NCBI RefSeq assembly: GCF_021789315.1
Contig: NZ_CP084561.1
Span: 1,860,001 to 1,924,000, forward strand
DNA: 64,000 nt
Source: Arthrobacter sp. FW305-BF8
GTDB taxonomy: Bacteria; Actinomycetota; Actinomycetes; Actinomycetales; Micrococcaceae
Direction: 5' to 3'
Below are positions 8,253 through 15,810 of this stretch, in pieces. The notes below the pieces were generated by a model. That model did no database searches, was not told where the DNA came from, and saw only the letters and a list, made by a program, of their open reading frames with translations. Numbering within the stretch: position 1 is the first letter of the stretch; each line of letters begins with the position of its first letter. The position numbers were made by a program, and so were the translations under genes.

Positions 8253-8255
8253 ACT
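8250..8255 (+). promoter_or_regulatory. Possible internal promoter before hisB
   Basis: TAAACT, identical to the hisC -10 hexamer, overlaps the hisC stop codon. A transcript starting near 8261 would give hisB a 50-nt leader that carries AAAGGA (8295-8300). Confidence 0.35.
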
Positions 8256-8311
8256 TGAATATGGACCAGGTCAGGTCTGCCCCCATCCTTCGTCAAAGGA
8301 CATCTATCACC

Positions 8312-8938
8312 ATGAGCGACACCGGTATCAAGGCTGCCGAGGCCCGGACTGCACGCATGGAGCGTGCCACCAGCGAATCTTCCGTGCTGGTGGAGATCAA
8401 CCTCGACGGCACCGGAGTGTCGGATATCAGCACGTCGGTCCCGTTCTACGACCACATGCTGACGGCCCTGTGCAAGCACTCACTCATCGACATGACCGTC
8501 AAGGCCACCGGCGACACCCACATTGACGTCCACCACACCGTCGAGGATGTTGCCATTACGTTCGGCGAGGTCCTGCGCACCGCGCTGGGCAACAAGGCGG
8601 GCATCCGCCGCTTCGGTGAGGCCACCGTGCCCCTGGACGAGGCCCTCGCGCACGCCGTCGTCGACGTGTCCGGCCGGCCCTACCTGGTGCACGGCGGCGA
8701 GCCTGCCGGGCAGGAGTACCACCTGATCGGCGGCCACTTCACGGGCTCGCTGACCCGGCACGTGTTCGAGGCCATCACGCTGCACGCCGGCATCTGCCTG
8801 CACATGAACGTCATCGCGGGCCGCGACCCGCACCACATCGTGGAAGCCCAGTTCAAGGCCTTCGCCAGGGCCCTCCGCGCAGCCGTCGAGCCGGATCCCC
8901 GCGTCGAGGGCATTCCGTCCACCAAAGGAGCACTGTGA
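8312..8938 (+). CDS. hisB: Imidazoleglycerol-phosphate dehydratase
   Basis: Manganese-dependent dehydratase, 208 residues, monofunctional as in most actinobacteria (no histidinol-phosphatase domain). Start ATG 8312 is preceded by AAAGGA at 12 nt; an in-frame ATG at 8261 is less likely because the sequence before MSDTG is not family-like. Metal-ligand motifs are seen: VPFYDHMLTAL, DVHHTVEDVAITFGE, and GRDPHHIVEAQFKAFA; the C-terminus VEGIPSTKGAL is the family ending. The stop overlaps the hisH GTG by 4 bp. Confidence 0.96.
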   Translation: MSDTGIKAAEARTARMERATSESSVLVEINLDGTGVSDISTSVPFYDHMLTALCKHSLIDMTVKATGDTHIDVHHTVEDVAITFGEVLRTALGNKAGIRRFGEATVPLDEALAHAVVDVSGRPYLVHGGEPAGQEYHLIGGHFTGSLTRHVFEAITLHAGICLHMNVIAGRDPHHIVEAQFKAFARALRAAVEPDPRVEGIPSTKGAL

Positions 8939-9672
8939 CCGGCAAAGTACTGCACGAGGGCGCGATCCTCGACCCGTCCGCCACAATGAAGCCGGCATCC
9001 CCGGAGGGCAAACCCACCGTCACCGTCCTGGACTACGGCTCCGGCAACGTCCGTTCGGCCGTTCGCGCCCTTGAGCGTGCCGGTGCGGAGGTTATCCTGA
9101 GCTCCAAGCCCGAGGACGTGCTGAACGCCGACGGGCTGGTCGTTCCCGGCGTCGGCGCCTTCGAAACGGTCATGCGCGAGCTCAAAGCTGTTGACGGCAT
9201 CCGGATGATCGGCCGCCGCGTTGCCGGCGGACGCCCGGTCCTCGGGATCTGCGTCGGCCTGCAGGTGCTCTTCGAAGCCGGCGTCGAACACGGAACCGAA
9301 GCCGAAGGCATGGGGGAGTGGCCCGGCAAGGTGGAGCTCCTCCCGGCGGAAGTGGTGCCGCACATGGGGTGGAACACCGTCAAGGTCCCGGAAGGCTCCA
9401 GGCTTTTCGCCGGCGTCGAGGGCGAGCGGTTCTACTTTGTGCACTCCTACGGCGTCCAGAACTGGGACTTCGACGTGATCCAGCCGCGGATGGCGCCGCC
9501 CCTGGTCACGTGGTCCGAGCACGGTGGCCCCTTCGTCGCCGCCGTGGAAAACGGCCCCCTCTGCGCCACCCAGTTCCACCCGGAAAAGTCCGGTGACGCC
9601 GGCGCGCGTCTCCTGAAAAACTGGGTCGACGGGCTCCGCGCGCCGCACTCCCGGCAGGCGGCGGACGCCTAG
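8935..9672 (+). CDS. hisH: Imidazole glycerol phosphate synthase glutaminase subunit
   Basis: Class I glutamine amidotransferase (245 residues) that supplies ammonia to HisF. The GTG start at 8935 overlaps the hisB stop (GTGA). The first 25 residues are an extension; the core starts at VTVLDYGSGNVRS. The nucleophile cysteine lies in LGICVGLQVLF and the His-Glu pair in TQFHPEKSG. HisF, its partner, is not in this window, although the next enzyme of the same barrel family (PriA) is. Confidence 0.95.
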   Translation: MTGKVLHEGAILDPSATMKPASPEGKPTVTVLDYGSGNVRSAVRALERAGAEVILSSKPEDVLNADGLVVPGVGAFETVMRELKAVDGIRMIGRRVAGGRPVLGICVGLQVLFEAGVEHGTEAEGMGEWPGKVELLPAEVVPHMGWNTVKVPEGSRLFAGVEGERFYFVHSYGVQNWDFDVIQPRMAPPLVTWSEHGGPFVAAVENGPLCATQFHPEKSGDAGARLLKNWVDGLRAPHSRQAADA

Positions 9673-9831
9673 ATGTGGTCAATCCTCCTGATGGGACTCG
9701 CCGGTCTCCTGGTGGGCGGCGGCCTGTCCTTCAGGCAGCAGCGCAAACCGCTCTGGATCCAGATCGGTTTCTACGTGTTGGCCGCCATGTCGCTGCTGGC
9801 CGCCTACCTGCTGACCCTTCCCGGCACATAA
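9673..9831 (+). CDS. Small two-helix membrane protein between hisH and priA
   Basis: A 52-residue protein beginning ATG at the base after the hisH stop TAG, so it is coupled to hisH translation. Two hydrophobic helices (ILLMGLAGLLVGGGLSF and IGFYVLAAMSLLAAYLL) are joined by a basic turn RQQRKP. No domain is recognised. A coding density like its neighbours, the immediate junction with hisH and placement before the priA ribosome-binding site argue that it is a real gene. Function unknown; a histidine-pathway role is not shown. Confidence 0.7.
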   Translation: MWSILLMGLAGLLVGGGLSFRQQRKPLWIQIGFYVLAAMSLLAAYLLTLPGT

Positions 9832-9906
9832 CCCACTAACCCGCCGTGCGCGCCGCAGAAGTGGCCGCCCACGGGAACCCGCGTCTACAAGAACTGAGGA
9901 CCCCTG

Positions 9907-10653
9907 ATGACCAGCCAAAACGAGCTGCCGGTACTTGAACTGCTTCCCGCCGTCGACGTCGTGAACGGCCAGGCCGTCCGCCTGGTCCAGGGCGAGGCGG
10001 GCAGCGAAACAAGCTACGGCACGCCCCTGGAGGCGGCGCTCAACTGGCAGCAGCAGGGCGCGGAATGGGTTCACCTGGTGGACCTCGACGCTGCCTTCGG
10101 ACGCGGCTCGAACGCGGACCTGCTGCGCGAAGTGGTGGGCCGGCTGGACATCAAGGTCGAGCTCTCCGGCGGCCTTCGGGACGACGAATCGCTGGAGAAG
10201 GCACTGGACCTGGGCGTCGCCCGGGTGAACCTCGGCACCGCCGCTCTGGAGAATCCGGAATGGACCGCGCGGGCCATCGACCGCTTCGGTGACCGGATCG
10301 CCGTCGGCCTGGACGTCCGGGGAACCACCCTCGCCGGACGCGGCTGGACCAAGGAAGGCGGGGACCTGTGGGACGTTTTGGGCCGCCTCGAGGAGGCTGG
10401 CTGCGCCCGCTACGTCGTCACCGACGTAACCAAGGACGGGACGCTGCAGGGACCGAACGTTGAACTTCTGCGGCAGATGGTGGAAAAGACCGGCAAGCCC
10501 GTGGTGGCCTCCGGCGGCATTTCCAGCCTCGACGATTTGAAGGTCCTGCGCTCCCTGGTGCCGCTCGGCGTCGAAGGTGCCATCGTGGGCAAGGCCCTGT
10601 ACGCCGGCGCCTTCACCCTCCCCGAGGCCCTCGACGTCGCCGGCCGCCGCTAG
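9907..10653 (+). CDS. priA: Phosphoribosyl isomerase A (HisA/TrpF bifunctional)
   Basis: (beta-alpha)8 barrel of 248 residues isomerising ProFAR in histidine synthesis and, in actinobacteria that lack trpF, also phosphoribosyl anthranilate in tryptophan synthesis. ATG 9907 follows GAGGA at 7 nt. Seen: LLPAVDVVNGQAVRLVQGE with the first catalytic Asp, VHLVDLDAAFG, VELSGGLRDDESL, VTDVTKDGTLQGPN with the second catalytic Asp, and VVASGGISSLDDL. The bifunctional assignment is by phylogeny; whether a separate trpF exists elsewhere in the genome cannot be judged. Confidence 0.93.
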   Translation: MTSQNELPVLELLPAVDVVNGQAVRLVQGEAGSETSYGTPLEAALNWQQQGAEWVHLVDLDAAFGRGSNADLLREVVGRLDIKVELSGGLRDDESLEKALDLGVARVNLGTAALENPEWTARAIDRFGDRIAVGLDVRGTTLAGRGWTKEGGDLWDVLGRLEEAGCARYVVTDVTKDGTLQGPNVELLRQMVEKTGKPVVASGGISSLDDLKVLRSLVPLGVEGAIVGKALYAGAFTLPEALDVAGRR

Positions 10654-10662
10654 GACATCGCC

Positions 10663-11574
10663 GTGACCGAGCACCAGCGCAACTCCGCGGACGGCGGCGG
10701 ACCGGCGGCGGACCTGCCCCCGGTTCGCAGGCTGCCCGGTCACATCGAGGCTGCCCTGGCCGGGGCGGGTGGCGCCGCCGATTCGGCCGGTCAGCCCTGG
10801 GCCGGGCGCAGCCTCGCCGGTGATGACGCCAAGATCCACAACTTCGAGGACGACGACGGCGCGGCCGACGCCGGCTACCTCACCGCAGTCTCCGCTCTTG
10901 TTGCCGGGGACGGCGGCGAGGCCGCGGTGGTTGCCTCACTGGCCAGTGCCCGGGTTTTCGTCCCCGTGGTGGCACAACTGGCGGAAGAAGCCGAGGGCGC
11001 GCACGGCGTGCACGCAGACAAGCAGGCGGACATGGCGCTGGTGACGCTCAAGGCGCCCGACGGCCGCCTCGCCATGCCGGTGTTCAGCACGGCAGCAGCC
11101 CTGGCGGCGTGGCACCCGGAGGCCCGTCCGGTGGCCGTGTACGCCGCGCGGGCCGCCTTGTCCGCCGTCGCCGAGGGGGCCGAGCTGCTGGTGGTGGACC
11201 CCGGGGCGGAAGTGACCTTCGTGGTCCGGCGCCCCGGCGTCTGGGCCCTCGCGCAGCAGCGGCAGTGGGTGCCGGCCTACCTGGACGCCGAGCTGGCCGC
11301 CGTGCTGCGTGCCGGAGCGGAAGGTAAGCCCGCAGTCCGCGGACTCGATGTCCTTCCCGGCGGGGGAGTAGCCACAACCACGGCTTCGGGGAGCAGCGTC
11401 GATGGCGGCGGCGCCGGACCGGAACTGCGGGTGGTGCTCTACCTGGAGGACGGACTCGATGCGGCCGCAGTCCAGGCCCTCGTTGCCGGCCTCCAGAGCG
11501 AGTGGAGCCGGAATGTATTGTTTGGTGAGCGCGTTGATTCGATCGAAGTAAAGCTAAGGCGCGCCGCGCAGTAG
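10663..11574 (+). CDS. SseB-domain protein
   Basis: A 303-residue protein with an SseB N-terminal-type domain (about residues 65-190, including VFVPVV and LAMPVFSTAAALAAWHP). A disordered Gly/Ala/Asp-rich N-terminus precedes it. A C-terminal half of about 100 residues (LRVVLYLEDGLDAAAVQALV) resembles the SseB C-terminal domain. The GTG start is 9 nt after priA, so it is probably in the his transcript; TAGGAC overlapping the priA stop is a weak -10 candidate. Genes of this family follow priA in other Arthrobacter-like genomes as far as I recall. The molecular role is unknown. Confidence 0.75.
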   Translation: MTEHQRNSADGGGPAADLPPVRRLPGHIEAALAGAGGAADSAGQPWAGRSLAGDDAKIHNFEDDDGAADAGYLTAVSALVAGDGGEAAVVASLASARVFVPVVAQLAEEAEGAHGVHADKQADMALVTLKAPDGRLAMPVFSTAAALAAWHPEARPVAVYAARAALSAVAEGAELLVVDPGAEVTFVVRRPGVWALAQQRQWVPAYLDAELAAVLRAGAEGKPAVRGLDVLPGGGVATTTASGSSVDGGGAGPELRVVLYLEDGLDAAAVQALVAGLQSEWSRNVLFGERVDSIEVKLRRAAQ

Positions 11575-11632
11575 CCGCTGGCCCGGTGGGGTCCGTTCCG
11601 GCGCTGTCCGGCGGCGGAATGAGGACCCACCT

Positions 11633-12931
11633 GTGAATTTCAGCCTGTACCGGGAGCTGCTGGCCGTCCGGCCCATCCGGCGGCTCCTGGCGGTCGGCAT
11701 GATCGCCCGCATTCCCCACTCGGCGGCGGGCGTCCTGCTGACCCTGCACATCGTCCTTACCCTCGGTGAGGGCTACGCGGCCGCGGGAACGGCAGCGGCC
11801 GTGATGACCATCGGCATCGCGCTCGGCGCCCCTTGGCGCGGCCGCCGGGTGGATACGGCGGGCCTGCGGAGAGCGCTGATACCCTCCGTGATTTCGGAAA
11901 CAGTCATCTGGTCCATCGTGCCGCACGTCTCCTATCAGTGGCTGCTGCCGCTCGTGTTCGTGGGCGGCCTTCTGACGCTGCCCATTTTCAGTGTGGTGCG
12001 GCAGTCCCTGGGGGTCCTTGCGGACGGCGACCAGCGCAGGACCGCCTTCGCGCTGGACGCTGTCAGCACGGAGATGGTGTTCATGATCGGCCCGGCCGCA
12101 GGTGCCGTGGTGGCCACAAGCGGCCATTCCGTGCTGGGGCTGACCGCCGTCGGCGTCTCGACATCGCTGGCCGGGCTCTTCCTCATGTGGTTCAACCCGC
12201 CCACCCGCAGTGCTGTCCGCAGCGAATCGTGTGAGGCGGACGAACAGGTTGCCGCAGAGGTGGCCGTGGTGGCCGCGGCCCCCGCACACCTGCAGGAGGC
12301 TGCCGCTGAACTCGGCCCGGCGGCCGCGGGCATTAGTCGGCGGGCAGTCCTGAAGCGCAGGGTGGCCCACAGCTTCGGCTGGTTCACCGCCGCGGTAGCC
12401 GCGGTGTTCGCTGTTGCCGGTGGCGCCGGCATGGTGCTCAGCGGCACCGATGTGGGAATCGTGGCTGCCCTGGAGACCGGCGGCCGCCAGGGCGAGATCG
12501 GTGTGGTGTTCCTCTTCTGGTGCGCCGCCTCGGTGGTCGGCGGCCTCGTCTACGGGGCCATGCACCGGCCTGTCTCACCGATACTCCTGCTTCTGGGCAT
12601 GGCTGCACTGACCATTCCCATGGGCTTCGCCACCGACACACTGACCCTCAGCCTGTTGTCGCTGCTGCCGGGGCTCCTCTGTGCTCCGGTGCTTTCGGCA
12701 GCCTCCGAGAAGGTGGCCGAACTGGTTGACGAGGCCAGGCGGGGCGAGGCCATGGGCTGGTACGGGTCCGCGCTGACCGCCGGCGTGGCACTGGGGGCTC
12801 CGCTGGCCGGACTTTTCATCGACAGCATTGGCGCGGCCGGGGGCTTTGTGTCCGTCGGGGTGGCTGGGGTGCTGCTTTGCGCTGTGGGACTTGTCCTCCA
12901 GCAGCGGCGCCGCCGCGCCGCCGCATCCTGA
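11633..12931 (+). CDS. MFS transporter
   Basis: A 432-residue major facilitator superfamily protein with about 12 predicted membrane helices and a hydrophilic central loop of about 75 residues (ARSESCEADEQ to SRRAVLKRR). GTG 11633 follows GAGGA at 10 nt. The GAPWRGRRVDTAGLRRAL segment is the cytoplasmic loop 2-3 motif. It is co-directional with and 58 nt after the SseB-type gene. Substrate cannot be inferred. Confidence 0.8.
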   Translation: MNFSLYRELLAVRPIRRLLAVGMIARIPHSAAGVLLTLHIVLTLGEGYAAAGTAAAVMTIGIALGAPWRGRRVDTAGLRRALIPSVISETVIWSIVPHVSYQWLLPLVFVGGLLTLPIFSVVRQSLGVLADGDQRRTAFALDAVSTEMVFMIGPAAGAVVATSGHSVLGLTAVGVSTSLAGLFLMWFNPPTRSAVRSESCEADEQVAAEVAVVAAAPAHLQEAAAELGPAAAGISRRAVLKRRVAHSFGWFTAAVAAVFAVAGGAGMVLSGTDVGIVAALETGGRQGEIGVVFLFWCAASVVGGLVYGAMHRPVSPILLLLGMAALTIPMGFATDTLTLSLLSLLPGLLCAPVLSAASEKVAELVDEARRGEAMGWYGSALTAGVALGAPLAGLFIDSIGAAGGFVSVGVAGVLLCAVGLVLQQRRRRAAAS

Positions 12932-13002
12932 CACTCTCCGGTTTCGCGGAAGCAGGGTGGCTGGAGAGCGCTACCGGAGCTAGTGCCCCCCGAAGACAAA
13001 AA

Positions 13003-13040
13003 CGGCGGCGGGCCGGCCCCGAAGAGCCGGCCCGCCGCCG
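13003..13040. terminator. Bidirectional terminator, MFS gene / DUF1844 gene
   Basis: CGGCGGCGGGCCGGC and GCCGGCCCGCCGCCG make a perfect 15-bp stem with an 8-nt loop between two convergent genes. AAAA on one side and TAATT on the other give weak tails for both strands. Confidence 0.85.
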
Positions 13041-13054
13041 TCGTAATTCAATCT

Positions 13055-13441
13055 CTAGTTCACTGCACCGGTGAACTTCTCACCGGGACCCTTGCCCGGA
13101 GGATCCGGAATGATCGACTCTTCGCGGAAGGCGAGCTGCAGTGACCGCAGGCCATCACGCAACGGCCCGGCATGCTGCGAACCGATTTCCGGGGCGGCCG
13201 CCGTCACCAGGCCGGCGAGGGCGGTGATGAGCTTGCGGGCCTCATCCAGGTCCTTCAGCTCAGCGGCGTTCTCCTCAGCGGCCAGGCCGAGCTTCACGGC
13301 CGAGGCGCTCATGAGGTGCACGGCGGCCGTGGTGATGACCTCGATCGCAGGAACCTCGGAGATGTCGCGGATTTGCTGCGTGACGTCGTCCCCGGCGCCA
13401 GGCGCCTGGTAGACGTGTGAATTGCTGTCTGGAGTGCTCAT
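13055..13441 (-). CDS. DUF1844 domain protein
   Basis: A 128-residue acidic protein containing the DUF1844 core (VITTAAVHLMSASAVKLGL and LDEARKLITALAGLV). Members occur next to infC in many actinobacteria, and this one is divergent from the infC operon, with 341 bp between the two start codons. The family is a small helical cytosolic protein of unknown function. No clear Shine-Dalgarno is seen, so the transcript may be leaderless. Confidence 0.8.
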   Translation of the reverse strand: MSTPDSNSHVYQAPGAGDDVTQQIRDISEVPAIEVITTAAVHLMSASAVKLGLAAEENAAELKDLDEARKLITALAGLVTAAAPEIGSQHAGPLRDGLRSLQLAFREESIIPDPPGKGPGEKFTGAVN

Positions 13442-13534
13442 ACTGGTAAGCTTGTCACAGACCGACTGGATGTCGTTATTTTGCCGTGGATGAGACCCAC
13501 TGCCGCCAATGTGCGGTAAGCGGGCTTCTTTATG

Positions 13535-13540
13535 TAGAAT
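13535..13540 (+). promoter_or_regulatory. Possible -10 of the infC operon
   Basis: TAGAAT in an AT-rich patch of an otherwise GC-rich region would start a leader of about 235 nt before infC. No clear -35 is seen at 16-18 bp. Confidence 0.3.
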
Positions 13541-13661
13541 TGATATTCAGTTTGCAAGCGGAGTTCTCTCCCACCCGCGTCAGCCGTTTCCCCTGGGGTT
13601 TTAGGGAAGCAAGGTTGCCGGGTAACGGTCGGGCGGTTCACCGGGCAGGAGCCTGGGGAAG

Positions 13662-13689
13662 TGCGTGCAGTCCCTCGCGGGATGTGCAC
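13662..13689 (+). promoter_or_regulatory. Stem-loop in the infC leader
   Basis: GTGCA-g-TCCC and GGGA-tg-TGCAC pair around a TCGC tetraloop. It lies upstream of the attenuator-like hairpin and could be part of a protein-binding leader fold. Confidence 0.35.
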
Positions 13690-13702
13690 ATCCGATCCTT
13701 TG

Positions 13703-13744
13703 AGGCCTTCGATTGCTCCGGCAATTGGGGGCCTTCTCTATTTT
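13703..13744 (+). terminator. Attenuator-like terminator in the infC leader
   Basis: AGGCC-tt-CGATTG, loop CTCCGG, CAATTG-gg-GGCCT form a stem (13703-13734) followed by TCTCTATTTT, which looks like an intrinsic terminator 39 nt before the infC start. An alternative stem CCGGCAA (13718-13724) with TTGCCGG (13743-13749) overlaps it and is mutually exclusive, the usual layout of terminator and antiterminator. Confidence 0.55.
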
Positions 13745-13782
13745 GCCGGTGGTACACCCATCACGAACACAGGAGCTTTAAC

Positions 13783-14871
13783 ATTAGCGAGCCAAGAATC
13801 AATGAGCGTATCCGCGTCCCTGAGGTGCGGCTGGTCGGCCCTGCCGGCGAACAGGTAGGAATCGTCCGTATTGAGGATGCCCTGCGTCTGGCTGCCGAGT
13901 CCGACCTGGATCTCGTTGAAGTTGCACCGCAGGCCAAGCCTCCGGTGTGCAAGCTGATGGACTTCGGCAAGTACAAGTACGAAGCCGCGGTCAAGGCCCG
14001 TGAGGCCCGGAAGAACCAGACCAACACGGTTCTGAAGGAAATCCGGTTCCGCCTGAAGATCGACACCCATGACTACGAGACCAAGCGCGGCCACGCCCTC
14101 CGCTTCCTCGGAGCCGGGGACAAGGTCAAGGCCATGATCCAGTTCCGCGGCCGTGAGCAGCAGCGTCCCGAAATGGGCCTGCGCCTGCTCCAGCGGTTCG
14201 CGGAAGATGTCGGTGAGGTCGGCGTGGTTGAGTCCAGCCCCCGCATTGACGGCCGCAACATGGTCATGGTCATCGGCCCGCTGAAGAACAAGGCGGAGGC
14301 TAAGGCCGAAGCGCGCCGCGCAACGCAGCGTGCAGAAGCCAAGGCCCAGAATGAAGCCAAGGCCGCAGGCCGCGTGGACACGTCCGGTGACGATCAGGCA
14401 CCCCTGACGCAGTCGCTTGCGGACCTTCTGCCGGAAGGCTTCCAGGTTTCCACGGAGGCCCCTGCGCAAGACGCCCCGGCAGAAGCTGAGGCAGCCGCTC
14501 CGGAAGCCGCCGTCGAAGCGCCCTCGGTTCCGGCCGAAGCAGCTCCGGCCGCGGAAGCCCCCAAGGTTGCCGAAGCACCCAAGGTTGCGGCAGCACCCAA
14601 GGAGGCCGAGTCGAAGCGCGAAGCACCCAAGGCCGCAGCACCCAAGGCAGCCCCCGCTGCTCCCCGAGCGGCAGCCCCCGCAGCACCGAAGGCGGCAGCG
14701 CCTGCTGAGCCGAAGGCTCCCGTAGCTGAGTCGCCTGCTCCGGCAGCGCCGAAGCCTGCGGCTGCCCCGGCCACGCCCAAGCCGGTGGCCCGGCCGGCAG
14801 CGCCGAAGCCTGTTGCACGACCCGCAGCGCCCCGGCCCACGCCGAAGCCGGCGGGCAAGAAGACCACCTAG
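13783..14871 (+). CDS. infC: Translation initiation factor IF-3 with ATT start and long Ala/Pro tail
   Basis: Prevents 50S joining and proofreads the start codon. The family N-terminus INERIRVPEVRL has no upstream ATG or GTG in a sensible place, whereas AGGAG (13771-13775) lies 7 nt before ATT 13783; this gives ISEPRINERIRV and 362 residues. ATT starts are the known basis of IF-3 autoregulation in E. coli. The N-domain spans about 1-75 and the C-domain about 80-165 (VKAMIQFRGREQQ, RNMVMVIGP). An unusual tail of about 160 residues rich in Ala, Pro and Lys (APKAAAP-type repeats) follows; E. coli IF-3 is only about 180 residues. The gene leads infC-rpmI-rplT. Confidence 0.9.
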   Translation: MSEPRINERIRVPEVRLVGPAGEQVGIVRIEDALRLAAESDLDLVEVAPQAKPPVCKLMDFGKYKYEAAVKAREARKNQTNTVLKEIRFRLKIDTHDYETKRGHALRFLGAGDKVKAMIQFRGREQQRPEMGLRLLQRFAEDVGEVGVVESSPRIDGRNMVMVIGPLKNKAEAKAEARRATQRAEAKAQNEAKAAGRVDTSGDDQAPLTQSLADLLPEGFQVSTEAPAQDAPAEAEAAAPEAAVEAPSVPAEAAPAAEAPKVAEAPKVAAAPKEAESKREAPKAAAPKAAPAAPRAAAPAAPKAAAPAEPKAPVAESPAPAAPKPAAAPATPKPVARPAAPKPVARPAAPRPTPKPAGKKTT

Positions 14872-14877
14872 TTCGAA

Positions 14878-14966
14878 ACTGCGGAAGGCATCGCCTTCAG
14901 GCAGTCAGCAACCAGCATGCCGCCCGCAGGGGCGGCTGCACGATAGAACTGCGGACATTGTCCGCG
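14878..14966 (+). other. Three consecutive stem-loops between infC and rpmI
   Basis: ACTGC-g-GAAGGC/GCCTTC-ag-GCAGT (14878-14906), GCCGCCC/GGGCGGC (14919-14936) and GCGGA/TCCGC (about 14951-14966) follow one another in a 118-nt spacer. None has a U tract. They may be RNA processing sites or an L20-type operator, which in E. coli lies before rpmI; this is inference. Confidence 0.4.
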
Positions 14967-14989
14967 GATACGTAAGGAGATCGGTTCCC

Positions 14990-15184
14990 ATGCCGAAGAT
15001 GAAGACCCACAGCGGTGCTAAGAAGCGCTTCAAGCTGACCGGTAGCGGCAAGCTGCGCCGCCAGCAGGCCAACCGCCGCCACTACCTCGAGCACAAGTCC
15101 TCCAGGCTGACCCGCCGCCTTGCCGGCGACAAGATCGTCTTCAAGGGCGACGCCAAGGTCATCCGGAAGATGCTCGGCATCTAA
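14990..15184 (+). CDS. rpmI: 50S ribosomal protein L35
   Basis: A 64-residue very basic protein of the large subunit. It starts at ATG 14990 with AAGGAG (14974-14979) 10 nt upstream. The sequence PKMKTHSGAKKRFKLTGSGK is the family N-terminus and VIRKMLGI the family C-terminus. It lies between infC and rplT as in most bacteria. Confidence 0.98.
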   Translation: MPKMKTHSGAKKRFKLTGSGKLRRQQANRRHYLEHKSSRLTRRLAGDKIVFKGDAKVIRKMLGI

Positions 15185-15301
15185 TTTCCAAGCATTCTGA
15201 CTGACTGCCACCTGGCAGCAGTCAACTATTAATAAGCCTTCTCAGGCCAGCCGGTCACCGGCAGTAGTCGCTTGGGATCAGATTTTTGAAGGAGTACGCA
15301 C

Positions 15302-15757
15302 GTGGCACGTGTGAAGCGGGCGGTAAACGCCCACAAGAAGCGCCGGGTTATCCTCGAACGCGCCAAAGGTTACCGTGGACAGCGCTCACGCCTGTACCGC
15401 AAGGCCAAAGAGCAGCTGCTGCACTCGTTTGTGTACAGCTACGGCGACCGCAAGAAGAAGAAGGGCGACTTCCGCCGCCTGTGGATCCAGCGCATCAACG
15501 CTGCCTCCCGCGCCAACGGCCTGACCTACAACCGTCTGATCCAGGGCCTGAAGGCCGCTGAGGTTGAGGTTGACCGCCGCATGCTGGCCGAGCTCGCCGT
15601 TTCCGACGCCAACGCTTTCGCTGCGCTGGTCCAGGTTGCCAAGGACTCCCTGCCTGCAGACACCTCCGCTCCGGCCGCCAAGGCTGAGGCTGCACCGAAG
15701 GCCAAGGCTACCCGCGCACGCGCTGCGAAGAAGCCGGTTGCTGCAGCTGCTGAGTAA
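15302..15757 (+). CDS. rplT: 50S ribosomal protein L20
   Basis: A 151-residue 23S-binding assembly protein, which in E. coli and B. subtilis also represses its own operon. GTG 15302 is preceded by AAGGAG at 9 nt. The body (ARVKRAVNAHKKRR to LAVSDANAFAALVQ, about 115 residues) has normal length; an Ala/Lys-rich tail of about 30 residues resembles the tail of IF-3 in the same operon. The 117-nt spacer after rpmI has the stem GACTGCCA/TGGCAG and a GCCGGT/ACCGGC stem. Confidence 0.97.
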   Translation: MARVKRAVNAHKKRRVILERAKGYRGQRSRLYRKAKEQLLHSFVYSYGDRKKKKGDFRRLWIQRINAASRANGLTYNRLIQGLKAAEVEVDRRMLAELAVSDANAFAALVQVAKDSLPADTSAPAAKAEAAPKAKATRARAAKKPVAAAAE

Positions 15758-15810
15758 GCAGGCAACTCCCAGTTCAAGGACCGGTGGCAACAGCCACTAA
15801 GGTTTCTTAT

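Noticed and set aside
11084..12565. 493-codon antisense frame opposite the MFS transporter
   Set aside because: Low-complexity His/Arg/Gly-rich product typical of the reverse frame of a real GC-rich gene.
13486..13782. In-frame upstream ATG extension of infC
   Set aside because: It would translate the structured leader and has no IF-3 homology; AGGAG plus ATT fits the family start.
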